A DNA stretch of 64,000 bases from Actinomadura opuntiae (GTDB lineage Bacteria > Actinomycetota > Actinomycetes > Streptosporangiales > Streptosporangiaceae): NCBI RefSeq assembly GCF_030283205.1, contig NZ_JASNWF010000003.1:310001-374000 (forward strand), written 5' to 3'. A model generated the notes under the pieces. The model worked only from the letters and a program-made list of their open reading frames with translations, had not been told where the DNA came from and searched no databases. Made by a program: the position numbers and the translations under genes. Position 1 is the first letter of the stretch; each line of letters starts with the position of its first letter. Positions 8,604-16,640 of the stretch are shown here, piece after piece.

Positions 8604-9224
8604 CTACATTGGCCGCGCCGGGTGGAACTCCGGTTGTCCGGCCGGCCGGTACACGTGCACGCCGACGCCCCTTGCGTCGGTGTGGGAGCTGATGACCTCG
8701 AGCGCGGCGGCGGGCCCATCGTCTGGGAACAGCCGCATGCCCTGTCCGAGGAGCACGGGAACGACCAGCAGCGTCAGTTCATCGACGAGGCCGGCGGCGA
8801 GCAGCGAGCGGATCAGGGTCGCGCTCCCGTGCACCTGGATCTCGCCCGATGACGATTCCTTCAGTTCCCTGATCGCCGCGGTCGCATCCCCGGACAGCAG
8901 CGTGACGGGTCCCCACGACGGTTGCTCGAGACTGTTGGATGCGACGTATTTCTGCGCCCCGTTGAGCGCGACCCCGATGGGGTGCGCCTGCATCTCCGGC
9001 CGGGTGCCCCAGGTCTCGGCGAACATCTCGTACGTGCGCCGCCCGAACAGGAACGCGTCCGCCCGCTGATAGGTCCCGGTGATCATCTCGCCGGTGTCGT
9101 CGGCGAATGCCCCGAGCGCCCAGCCGTCCCGCGTGAACCCGCTCGCCAACTCCTCGGGAGTCGCGTGACCATTGCCCTGCATTACACCGTCCACGGTGAC
9201 CTGTGTCATCGTCGTCAGCCTCAT
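8604..9224 (-). CDS. Dihydrofolate-reductase-family (RibD C-terminal) protein
   Basis: The 206-residue protein starts MRLTTMTQVTVDGVMQGNG, the beta strand that opens the RibD C-terminal/DHFR-like fold. It then shows the nucleotide-binding segments FLFGRRTYEMF and IQVHGSATLIRSLLAAGLVD, followed by ELTLLVVPVLLGQGMRLF. These motifs define the YyaP/YwjB-like stand-alone family, probable NADPH-dependent reductases of unknown substrate. The frame is open to 9260, but ATG 9224 gives the family start. A second member is encoded at 12343. The 3' end abuts transposase debris. Confidence 0.88.
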   Translation of the reverse strand: MRLTTMTQVTVDGVMQGNGHATPEELASGFTRDGWALGAFADDTGEMITGTYQRADAFLFGRRTYEMFAETWGTRPEMQAHPIGVALNGAQKYVASNSLEQPSWGPVTLLSGDATAAIRELKESSSGEIQVHGSATLIRSLLAAGLVDELTLLVVPVLLGQGMRLFPDDGPAAALEVISSHTDARGVGVHVYRPAGQPEFHPARPM

Positions 9225-9423
9225 GTGGCCATCGTGTGCGCACCGGGCGTCCCGTGGCAATCATGCGTGCCGAAACAGCAACAGCGCGGCCGCAGCCGAC
9301 CGGCCTTCTCTGGATGGCTCGGAAGGGATTGATCCTGTCCGTCCGGAAGACCGTGCTCTTCTAGCAACGTCGTAAGACGAATGAGCAAGAGGTCGAGCAT
9401 GGCGCCCCCAGCTTGGGCTGCTG

Positions 9424-9741
9424 ATGCCGCTGGCGAGACTCTTCCGGCTGCCGCTCGACGACCTCGTCGGCGCACCTGCCCTCGGAGCCCCCGGGTCCAC
9501 CCGCGTCCGCGAGTCCGGGACGGCGTCGTCACGATGCCGCTGTCCAGCGGTTCGGGAGCGTTGGAGGCGTTCAAGCAGGTGCATCCGCCGGCGACGCCGT
9601 CGAGTTCGACACGCGAGTACCGCACGGCTGCGGCAACCCGGGCCCGAGGTCCTCGAAGTGCTGTGCCTGTTCAACTCTGACGGAGCGAAGTTGCACAGCC
9701 GGGCAGTCGAGATGGGAGAGGCACCGGACGATGCCGACTGA
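9424..9741 (+). pseudogene. XRE-cupin transcriptional regulator, multiply frameshifted
   Basis: Successive pieces in three frames rebuild a HTH-cupin regulator. LARLFRLPLDDLVGAPALG is the end of the XRE HTH. HPRPRVRDGVVTMPLSSGSG, then ALEAFKQV, is the linker and first cupin strand. GDAVEFDTRVPHGCGNPGP is the cupin metal-site region, and EVLEVLCLFNSDGAKLH the last strand. Each switch needs only a small indel. The HTH N-terminus is missing. The product cannot be made as it stands. Confidence 0.55.
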
Positions 9742-9903
9742 ACGTCCGGCCATGCAGGTCGGGCGGCCTCAGAAGTGCCGCGCCGAGCCCATGCGGCGGC
9801 CGTGCCTGCGACCCGGCTGGACGACCGCCCGCAGCGGCAGGACCGGAATCCGAGGACGGCCCGCCGGCCGTGTTCGCCGGTCGACCGGATGCCATGCCGG
9901 GCT

Positions 9904-11052
9904 TTAGTGTTCGGGCTGGGGTTCCTCTGACCGCTGCGTTCTCTGCCGGATGGGGCAACAAGCGAGGATCGTCAGCGCAAGGAGTTGGCACCCGATCGCT
10001 CCGGCACGGAAGCCATGCAGGACCGGCTCGCGCCAATGCGGTAGATACGAGAGCAGAGGGCTTGCATCCTCGGTGTCCATGGTAAGCAGCGAAACAAACA
10101 TCCACATCGTCGCCGCATAGAAGGGGCTGAGGGCGCCGACCACCACCATGGTGGCGAGTGAAGCGCCGTACCTCAACAGGACCACGCCGCACACGGTGAG
10201 AGGAACCGCCCAAATGGCGAACAGCACGCTTAAATGCAGGTTTTCCATATGGACGGACCAGGAGCCATTGATGTAACCCAGTTCCCGGGGACCCGGACGT
10301 TTCTTGGCCTCCGGTGCCGCGGACATGGCCACTTCGATGGCGATGGCGGTAACGATGACATACGCCGCCGCGAAGCCGAGCGTGCACACCAGCAGCCCAC
10401 CCGCGCACCGGGCGCGCAAATCCGCCCTGGTATCGCAGAGCGCGGCCGGCCCGCACACCCAGCCGGCGGTTTCCTTCCCGCTCAGCACCGCCACCGCGGC
10501 GATCTGCGCGATCAGGGAAAGGACCAGTAGCACGGTCAGGGTCGGCTGATACCAGGCCGGATTTGCCTCATCGGTGACGTAAGCCTCAAAAGTTATACGC
10601 GTGTTCGGCCTGTCGGTGAAGCCGCTCACCGGGCCGACCTCGTACACGATAAAGCAGGCGAAGACCTGCATTGCGACGAGGACACCGGCTGGCACCGCGA
10701 TCGCCCCGGGCCGACGCAATCGGCCTCTCCACACCGCCCACCCCAGGACGGACCACACCAGTCCCGCCGCCACGAGCACGGCCGCGATCTCAAGCGTGCG
10801 CTGCACACCGAACGCGGAGTACCGCGCAACGGCGTCACCGATCGGATGATCGATCGTCTCTGGCGATGTCGTCGACAGACGGTGACGAACCTGAAACACA
10901 GCGAGCCCATTGACCGCCGAGATGAGCAAGGCGAACAGGAGCACACTGCACATCAAAACGGCGCCTGTACGAACCTCACCAGGCCGAGCCCTCACGCCCC
11001 GGAGGGTAGCCGACACGACGCTTCCCGATCCAGAGCCATCCCGCGCAGCCAT
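9904..11052 (-). CDS. Multi-pass membrane protein, unknown function
   Basis: This 382-residue protein has about eight hydrophobic segments, for example LMCSVLLFALLISAVNGLAV, TLEIAAVLVAAGLVWSVLGW, LTVLLVLSLIAQIAAVAVL, and two or three near the C-terminus ending LLALTILACCP. It has a charged N-terminal cytoplasmic stretch and a GTP/Ser-rich tail. No catalytic or transport motif stands out. Length and topology suggest an integral membrane protein of unassigned family. No gene on the same strand is close, so it appears monocistronic. The frame is clean and codon use is typical, supporting a real gene. Confidence 0.75.
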   Translation of the reverse strand: MAARDGSGSGSVVSATLRGVRARPGEVRTGAVLMCSVLLFALLISAVNGLAVFQVRHRLSTTSPETIDHPIGDAVARYSAFGVQRTLEIAAVLVAAGLVWSVLGWAVWRGRLRRPGAIAVPAGVLVAMQVFACFIVYEVGPVSGFTDRPNTRITFEAYVTDEANPAWYQPTLTVLLVLSLIAQIAAVAVLSGKETAGWVCGPAALCDTRADLRARCAGGLLVCTLGFAAAYVIVTAIAIEVAMSAAPEAKKRPGPRELGYINGSWSVHMENLHLSVLFAIWAVPLTVCGVVLLRYGASLATMVVVGALSPFYAATMWMFVSLLTMDTEDASPLLSYLPHWREPVLHGFRAGAIGCQLLALTILACCPIRQRTQRSEEPQPEH

Positions 11053-11667
11053 CTCTGCTTTCCGGTTCAGCCAACTGGCGACTCACGCTCACCGCGCGGT
11101 CATCGACCACATTCGTCCCGACGTTCGCACATCGTCGTGGCGGCGAACGGCAGCGGTTCACGGAGTCATCAGGACGGCATCGACCCACTCTCGGAGATGC
11201 AGCAATGCGTCCTCGTCACCACTCCAGGGGACTCAACAGTCGTCCTGGAAAAGGGACATCTGAGTGATCCTCGAGGCTTGCTCCTCAACCTCCCGTGGCT
11301 CCTGGAAACCCTCAAGTGGGGCGTGCGGTGCTGTTTCGATGGATGGCCTGGAGCATCGCGACCGCAATCTTTGTGAAAGGGGACACAAATTCCTCTGCTT
11401 GGTCCGACTTCCTCGGCATGACCGCCTTCCAACAACCTGCGGAGTGTCTCAGCGGCTATCCCACAGTCTCGGCTGGCGCCTCGCCTTTGGTGATGTCCAG
11501 GCTGCCCTGCCCGGAAGGCCTCGGAAGCAGAGTGCCGGGAACTGCCGATGGCAATGTCCGGGGAACTACGGAACTTGGCGCGGGGTGCTATCCAGTCGGA
11601 TGATCGCCTGGCTAGGGTGAGGGCTCGCGTTTGGACACCTGCCCCTGCTCCCGATGAGGGAAGCTCG
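11053..11667. other. Gene-free interval
   Basis: About 615 bases lie between the divergent membrane protein and lipoprotein genes. Several overlapping frames are open (the longest is 11169-11843 on the reverse strand), but their translations are rich in Arg, Ser, His and Cys without any domain pattern, as expected of non-coding frames. GC content is lower than in flanking genes. I see no convincing RNA gene or repeat. It presumably contains both promoters. Confidence 0.5.
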
Positions 11668-12201
11668 ATGCCGACGCTTCTGCGTATCACCGCCAGTGCG
11701 CTCACCGTCGTCGCGGCCTTGTCCGGCTGCTCGTCCGGCGACCACCACGCCTCCCCGCACCGCTCGACGGCGGGGCGTAAGGCTCCGCCGGCCGCCTCCG
11801 CCCGCGCGACGCCCGGTTGTTCACCGCAGCCGTGCGCGCGCACCGAGGACTACCCGTCGGTGACGGTCTACCTCAGCGACTTCCACACCGAGAAGCATCC
11901 GGAGGTCAACGTTCTCGGCGCACCGGACGGCAAGGTCGCCCAGAAGATCACCTTCACCTGGCGGTACGAGAACCGCAGCAGCGACGACCTGGACATCGAC
12001 CCCGACTCCTTCGAGTTCTACGACGCGCACAACGCGAAGATCGACACCCTGATGTTCGACCAGAGGCTCTGCCCTTCTAGCCAGTACAAGACCATTCAGG
12101 TACCGCGGGCAGGCCAGGGATCAGGAAAGGCGTGCGCCGCGCTGCTGGAAGTGCCGGCGCGGGTCGACATGCCGTACGGTCCCACCCTGCCCGTGCGCTG
12201 A
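11668..12201 (+). CDS. Secreted lipoprotein, unknown function
   Basis: The 177-residue product has a lipoprotein signal, MPTLLRITASAL, then VVAALSGC with lipid-modified Cys21, and a Ser/Pro/Ala-rich linker. The mature domain contains TWRYENRSSDDLDIDPDSFE, a beta-sandwich-like pattern similar to DUF4352-type extracellular proteins, with two Cys late in the chain (RLCPSSQYK and KACAALLEV) that may pair. ATG 11668 is preferred over the earlier in-frame ATG 11548 because it puts the signal peptide at the N-terminus and follows a GAGGGAAG sequence. The function is unknown. Confidence 0.8.
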   Translation: MPTLLRITASALTVVAALSGCSSGDHHASPHRSTAGRKAPPAASARATPGCSPQPCARTEDYPSVTVYLSDFHTEKHPEVNVLGAPDGKVAQKITFTWRYENRSSDDLDIDPDSFEFYDAHNAKIDTLMFDQRLCPSSQYKTIQVPRAGQGSGKACAALLEVPARVDMPYGPTLPVR

Positions 12202-12342
12202 TCACTTCACGAAGCCGTGTGTGCCGATAACGTCCTCGTTACTGGTCCGCTGCGCCAGGGCACCCCTACCTGCGCCGCCCAGCAGCCCTGGCCTGAGGAA
12301 CGACCGGGCTGCTGCGCAGCGCAGCGGCAGCGGGCCCGAGGG

Positions 12343-12957
12343 TCAGCTCTTGCGGCGATAGCGGATGTGGGTGGTCAGCGGAGAGTGGAGCACCTCGGCG
12401 GGCTCGAAGTCGAAGTCGACCCCCTCGAAGATCCGCTCGCCCGAACCGAGCAGAACGGGCGCGATGTCGAGGGTGAGTTCGTCGATCACCCCGGCTGCCA
12501 GTGCCTGCCGGACGCTCGAGGCACCGCCGGCGATGTCCACGCCCTTGTCGCCTGCGGCCTGGCACGCCGCGGAGTATGCCGCGTCGAAGCCGTCGGTGAC
12601 AAAGTAGAACGTCGTCCCCCCGTCCATCGGGATCGGGTCATGGGGGTGGTGGGTCAGGACGAACACCGGCGCGTGATAGGGCGGTTCGGGGCCCCACCAG
12701 CCCGACCAGTCCTCATCCCAGTCCCCGCGGATCGGGCCGAACATGTTGCGGCCCATGACGTAGGCGCCCCTCGGTCGCATCAGCCACTCGTTCGCGATCT
12801 TGTCCGCCTCGTTGGCCCGCGGGTCGCCGATGTGCCAGCCGTGCAATTCCCGCCCCCGCTTTCCCAAGGGGGCCTCACGGCTCTGGTCGGGTCCGGCGAC
12901 GAAGCCGTCCAGTGAGATCGACATATGGCAGGTGGTATTCGACACCATGAACTCCAT
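12343..12957 (-). CDS. Dihydrofolate-reductase-family protein
   Basis: The 204-residue protein has the RibD C-terminal/DHFR-like fold. It begins with the beta strand HMSISLDGFVAGPDQS, then shows YVMGRNMFGPIRGDW and the cofactor segment VDIAGGASSVRQALAAGVID, followed by ELTLDIAPVLLGSGERIF. Such stand-alone reductases often sit, as here, downstream of an ArsR regulator and a SRPBCC protein; all three genes run on the same strand (ArsR, 13 bases, SRPBCC, 66 bases, this gene). The physiological substrate is unknown. Confidence 0.88.
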   Translation of the reverse strand: MEFMVSNTTCHMSISLDGFVAGPDQSREAPLGKRGRELHGWHIGDPRANEADKIANEWLMRPRGAYVMGRNMFGPIRGDWDEDWSGWWGPEPPYHAPVFVLTHHPHDPIPMDGGTTFYFVTDGFDAAYSAACQAAGDKGVDIAGGASSVRQALAAGVIDELTLDIAPVLLGSGERIFEGVDFDFEPAEVLHSPLTTHIRYRRKS

Positions 12958-13023
12958 CTAGTGGTTGCGCCTGGGAAACCGGGCGTGCGGACGCTGGTCA
13001 GATGCGATCGCCGGTTCGCCAGG

Positions 13024-13518
13024 TCATCTCCGATCGATCTCGGTGACGTAGGAAGCCAGATTGCTCAGGGTCTGCCCGCCAGCCTCGATCGCGTGGTACT
13101 TCTCGACCGCCTCGTCGCGCAATTCTTTGGTGGGGAACACCGTGCGCATCTCGATCCGAGTCGCCTCGCCGTCCGGCGCGAACGTCAGGACCGACTCGAA
13201 GGCGTTCGGGTCGCCGCGGGACTCACCGTGCAGCAGCACGATCCGCTCCGGCGGGGCGATTTCCCGCCATGTGATCCACTCCTGGTAATCCGTCCCGTCC
13301 GGTCCGTGCATCACGAAGTCCCACTCCCCGCCGACGCGGAACTCGAACGCCCGCGTGGTGGTCGTGAACCCCTCCGGTCCCCACCACCGCGACAGGTGCC
13401 GGACTTCGGTGAACGCCTCGAACACCAGCTCTCGTGGGGCGTCGATGACCCGGGAGATCACGACTTCGCGGTCTGCCGTCGCGGACTGCGCGGGCGCGCC
13501 TCGTCCCCTCTCGCTCAT
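13024..13518 (-). CDS. SRPBCC (AHSA1-type) domain protein
   Basis: The 164-residue protein matches the activator of Hsp90 ATPase homologue 1-like START-fold family. It shows EVVISRVIDAPRELVFEAFT, then WWGPEGFTTTTRAFEFRVGG and IEMRTVFPTKELRDEAVEKY. Members form a hydrophobic cavity for small ligands and are usually encoded beside an ArsR repressor, as here (13 bases between genes). It is the middle gene of the predicted ArsR / SRPBCC / DHFR-like operon and probably works with the reductase in a detoxification or stress role; that role is inference. Confidence 0.9.
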   Translation of the reverse strand: MSERGRGAPAQSATADREVVISRVIDAPRELVFEAFTEVRHLSRWWGPEGFTTTTRAFEFRVGGEWDFVMHGPDGTDYQEWITWREIAPPERIVLLHGESRGDPNAFESVLTFAPDGEATRIEMRTVFPTKELRDEAVEKYHAIEAGGQTLSNLASYVTEIDRR

Positions 13519-13531
13519 CAGCTACTCCCCC

Positions 13532-13864
13532 CTACCTTGCTTGCTTCAGGTCCTGCACGTACGCGTCCAGCCGGTCGAAGCTCTCGTTCCAGAACCGCTC
13601 GAACCCGCCGGTCCATTCGTGGACCGGTCGTAGCCCTCGGGCGTCGAGGGCATACAAGCGCTGCTTGCCTGCCTTGCGGTCCCGCACCAGCCCCACCTCC
13701 CGGAGCACCCGCAGATGCTTGGACGCCCCCGGCTGGGTCATTCCCAACTCCTGGGCCACCTCGGTCACCGGTCGCTCACCCGCCCGCAGCAGCGCCAGGA
13801 TCTCCCGGCGCTGCGGCTCGGCGATCGCGTTGAAGACGTCCGACGTCGTCGCCGCTCGTGCCAT
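13532..13864 (-). CDS. ArsR-family repressor
   Basis: The 110-residue protein is a small winged-helix regulator: MARAATTSDVFNAIAEPQRR, then EILALLRAGERPVTEVAQEL and the recognition helix GMTQPGASKHLRVLREVGLV. The metal-binding Cys motif of classical ArsR is absent, as in the group paired with SRPBCC proteins. Upstream in-frame starts exist at 13873 and 13876, and the frame stays open to 14089, but the family begins at or near MARA. A dyad at 13877-13892 overlaps its translation start region, suggesting autorepression of the three-gene operon. Confidence 0.88.
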   Translation of the reverse strand: MARAATTSDVFNAIAEPQRREILALLRAGERPVTEVAQELGMTQPGASKHLRVLREVGLVRDRKAGKQRLYALDARGLRPVHEWTGGFERFWNESFDRLDAYVQDLKQAR

Positions 13865-13876
13865 GGTCACCATCAT

Positions 13877-13892
13877 ATGCCCATATCGGCAT
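13877..13892. promoter_or_regulatory. Candidate ArsR operator
   Basis: ATGCCCATATCGGCAT has 5-base perfect arms (ATGCC/GGCAT) around a near-symmetric ATAT centre. It lies immediately upstream of the ArsR coding start. The size and symmetry suit an ArsR dimer. Binding is inferred from position only. Confidence 0.45.
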
Positions 13893-14131
13893 GTGTCAAT
13901 GAATCCCCTTAGCCGGTCGCCCGTTAGACCCACCACGCAGCGCGGTGACGACCTCACCCCAGGCGGCCCACGTGGGGTCCGGTATCCGTCTTGCAGGACG
14001 CGCGGTACCGGGCACGTTCGGAGCCACGACGGCTGACGCGGCATCGGTGATCGGCTGGCCTCGCCGGTGACGGCCTCAGTTGAGTGCAACTCGTTCTGAG
14101 TGCACGCGGGTCGTCCGGGCGGCGGTGGTTG

Positions 14132-15022
14132 TCAGGCCGCGGGGACGGGTGAGAGCCGGTAGGTGTCACCGTGGGTGATCACGTGGCCGGCGGTGGGCGG
14201 GGGGAAGTGGGTGCCCAGCACGAGGGCGCCGGTGCCAGCGAGCGAGGCGAGGAGCTTGCGGCGTGTGGCCTCGGACTGTTCGGGGTCGATGTCGACGCAC
14301 GAGCCGATCGCGGGGTGGGCGAACTGGACCGGGTGGTGGACGCAGTCGCCGGTGATCAGCGCCGTAGCGCCCTGGCTGGTCAGCCGGACGGCGATGTGCC
14401 CAGGGGTGTGCCCGGGAGTGGGGATCAGGCGCAGACCAGGGGCGATCTCGGCGCCCCCGGCGGGGACGCCGATGGTGTCGAGCAGTCGCGCCTCCTCGAT
14501 CGGGATCACGGAGTCGCGGAACATCTGCTTGCGCGGCTCGTCCATGTCGTAGCCGGACCAGAACTCCCGCTCGGCACGGGAGGTGACGTAGCGGGCGTTG
14601 GGGAAGGTCGGGACCCACTCGCCGTCCACCTCCCGCGTGTTCCAGCCGACGTGGTCGGTGTGCAGGTGCGTGAGGATCACCAGGTCCACTGTTTCGGGGG
14701 CGAAGCCGGCGGCCGTGAGGCGTTCGAGGTAGTCGGTCCGCAGGTCGTGCCAGGCGGGGTTGGCCCGTGTCTTGCCGTTGCCGATGCCGGTGTCGACGAG
14801 GACGCGCAGTCCAGCGAGGGTGAAGGCGAAGCTGTGGCTGTCGATGTGCAGGATGCCGTCGGAGTCGGCGAAGTCGGGGCGCAGCCAGTCCTGTCGGGTG
14901 ACGAGGTCCGGGGTGGCGTCGGGCAGCAGCCAGGGGCCGGTCGCGGGCGGCAGAAGAACCTCGTCGATGCGGTGGACGGTGACATCGCCCACGGTCCAGG
15001 AGCCGGCGGGTGAAGTGCTCAT
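14132..15022 (-). CDS. MBL-fold metallohydrolase
   Basis: The 296-residue protein carries the metallo-beta-lactamase zinc motif HLHTDH at residues 119-124, with the preceding DTGIGNGK strand and downstream GHTPGH and GDCVHH motifs that supply the remaining ligands. This makes it a cytoplasmic zinc hydrolase of the AHL-lactonase/glyoxalase II-like type. The frame is open to 15184, but ATG 15022 yields the family N-terminus MSTSPAGSWTVGDVTVHRID. The MFS transporter stop lies only 19 bases upstream, so both form one operon facing the amidase operon. The substrate is unknown. Confidence 0.88.
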   Translation of the reverse strand: MSTSPAGSWTVGDVTVHRIDEVLLPPATGPWLLPDATPDLVTRQDWLRPDFADSDGILHIDSHSFAFTLAGLRVLVDTGIGNGKTRANPAWHDLRTDYLERLTAAGFAPETVDLVILTHLHTDHVGWNTREVDGEWVPTFPNARYVTSRAEREFWSGYDMDEPRKQMFRDSVIPIEEARLLDTIGVPAGGAEIAPGLRLIPTPGHTPGHIAVRLTSQGATALITGDCVHHPVQFAHPAIGSCVDIDPEQSEATRRKLLASLAGTGALVLGTHFPPPTAGHVITHGDTYRLSPVPAA

Positions 15023-15041
15023 GATGGTCGTTCCCTTGGTC

Positions 15042-16298
15042 TTAGCGAAGGTGGTCTGCTGCGGTGGGGACTGCCCTGCGCCGAGACGCGCCGAGCGCCG
15101 CCACCGCCGCGGCGGCGAGGACGGCGGCTCCCGTGGCGTAGACGTGGGAGGCGGTCCGCAGTCCGAAGTGCTGGGTTGCGGCACCTGCGGCGATGGCGGG
15201 CAGGCTCATGGACAGGTAGCTGAGGACGTAGTAGGCGGCCAGGGTCGCGGCGCGGTCCCGTTGGCTGAGCGAGGCGAGCAGCATGCGCAGCGCGCCCTGG
15301 GAAACGGCCCCGAAGGCGACGCCGGCCAGGGCCGCGCCGCCGTAGACGGCGGGCAGGCCGGCGCCGTGCAGACCGAGCAGGCTCAGGGCCGCGGACGCGA
15401 TGACGACCAGGCTTCCGCCGGTGGCGGCGGCGAACGGCGCCGTCCGCCGCAGCGTCCACACGGTGAGCGCGGCTGCGGCGCTGACGGTGAAGAAGACCAT
15501 GCCGCCGACGGCGTGCGGGGCGTCGGGGGCCACGAGGCGTACGAGCGCCGGGCCGAGGGAGGAGTAGAAGCCGCCGAGTGCCCAGATGGCGACGACTCCG
15601 GTGCCGGCCGTCAGCAGTGCGCGGCGGGCCGATGGCGGCACGGCGAGCCGCGGGCGCAGGGATCGCAATGCTCCGGCGTGCGGCCGGGCCGTCTCCCGGG
15701 TGAATGTCGCCGCGATCGCCTGGGCGACGAAGAGCACCGCCAGCAGGACGTACACGGTGGCCGTGGGGGCGGGCGCGAAACGGACGAGAAGCGTGGCGAC
15801 CAGTACGCCGGCGGCCATGCCGGCGACCGGGGCGATGCCGTTGGTCAGGGCGGACCGGCCCGGACGGCGGGGATCTTCCAGATCGAGGAGGGCGGCGCCC
15901 GCGGCGCTGGTGGCCGCGCCCGTGGCCGCTCCCTGCAGAACGCGGGCGGCGATCAGCTGGCCGGCGCCGTCCGCCGAGGCCAGGAGCAGCATGGAGGCTG
16001 CCTCCAGGAGCAGGGCGCCCATCAGGACGGGGCGCCGCCCCAGGTGGTCGGAGAGCGCTCCGGCGGTGAGCAGGGCCACCAACAGCGTCAGGGAGTAGAC
16101 GCTGAAGACGACCGTGATGGTCAGCGCTGTCAGGCCCCACCGGTCCTGGTACAGGGGGTAGAGGGGCGTCGGCGCGCTGGACGCCGCCAGAAGGGCCGCC
16201 AGGATCGACGCGTCGAGGACGAAGGGCACCGTGCGGTCCGCCGTGCGGGGACGGGCGTGGGGGCAGGGTGCGGGTGCGCCGGATGTGACGCCGGGCAT
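15042..16298 (-). CDS. MFS transporter
   Basis: The 418-residue integral membrane protein has about 12 hydrophobic helices and the MFS loop 2-3 signature LSDHLGRRPVLMGALLL near residue 85, with the second-half counterpart around residue 270. It is probably a drug-efflux-type antiporter. It is the first gene of an operon with the MBL hydrolase. Its start lies 28 bases beyond a TetR-type inverted repeat (16326-16373) shared with the divergent amidase operon, which indicates repression by the TetR protein encoded at 18102. Confidence 0.9.
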   Translation of the reverse strand: MPGVTSGAPAPCPHARPRTADRTVPFVLDASILAALLAASSAPTPLYPLYQDRWGLTALTITVVFSVYSLTLLVALLTAGALSDHLGRRPVLMGALLLEAASMLLLASADGAGQLIAARVLQGAATGAATSAAGAALLDLEDPRRPGRSALTNGIAPVAGMAAGVLVATLLVRFAPAPTATVYVLLAVLFVAQAIAATFTRETARPHAGALRSLRPRLAVPPSARRALLTAGTGVVAIWALGGFYSSLGPALVRLVAPDAPHAVGGMVFFTVSAAAALTVWTLRRTAPFAAATGGSLVVIASAALSLLGLHGAGLPAVYGGAALAGVAFGAVSQGALRMLLASLSQRDRAATLAAYYVLSYLSMSLPAIAAGAATQHFGLRTASHVYATGAAVLAAAAVAALGASRRRAVPTAADHLR

Positions 16299-16325
16299 GG
16301 AACTCCTCTCCCGCTAAATGCAATG

Positions 16326-16373
16326 GGTTTGCTTTAAGCCACCGTAGGTCCTAGAGTCTCGTTAAAGCAAACC
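16326..16373. promoter_or_regulatory. TetR operator between MFS and amidase operons
   Basis: Two perfect 12-base inverted arms, GGTTTGCTTTAA (16326-16337) and TTAAAGCAAACC (16362-16373), lie in the divergent promoter region. The half-site TTGCTTTAA recurs as an inverted pair before the TetR gene (18070-18092). The shared motif links the regulator to both sites by sequence alone. Confidence 0.7.
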
Positions 16374-16430
16374 GTTAGCTTTTGGCGTGGGGCTGCCCCG
16401 TCGCCCCCGCCCGGTCAGGAGAGAACGCTC

Positions 16431-16640
16431 ATGTCCGCCGATGAACTCACACCGCCGGAGGCGGCCCGCTGGGCCGGCCGCGCCGGCCTCCCGCTGCCGG
16501 CCGACCGCCACGCCCCGGTGGCCGCCACCGCCGACCACATCCACTCCGTCATCGCGGTCCTGCGGGAACTGGACTTCGGTGACACCCCGCCTGCCGCCGC
16601 CTATCGCGCGGGAGAGGACGAGCACGATGCAGCCGTATGA
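16431..16640 (+). CDS. AtzG-like small amidase partner
   Basis: The 69-residue protein contains ELTPPEAARWAGRAGLPLPA, then DHIHSVIAVLRELDF, the pattern of the AtzG/DUF4089 family. These small helical proteins associate with amidase-signature hydrolases, as AtzG does with AtzE in cyanuric acid catabolism. The adjacent gene is an amidase whose start codon overlaps this gene by 14 bases, which supports a complex and translational coupling. The ATG lies 6 bases after GGAGAG. Its operon is the presumed target of the TetR-family regulator downstream. Confidence 0.75.
   Translation: MSADELTPPEAARWAGRAGLPLPADRHAPVAATADHIHSVIAVLRELDFGDTPPAAAYRAGEDEHDAAV

Noticed and set aside
11169..11843. Reverse-strand 224-codon frame
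   Set aside because: It overlaps the lipoprotein gene and has no domain; codon composition is that of a non-coding frame.
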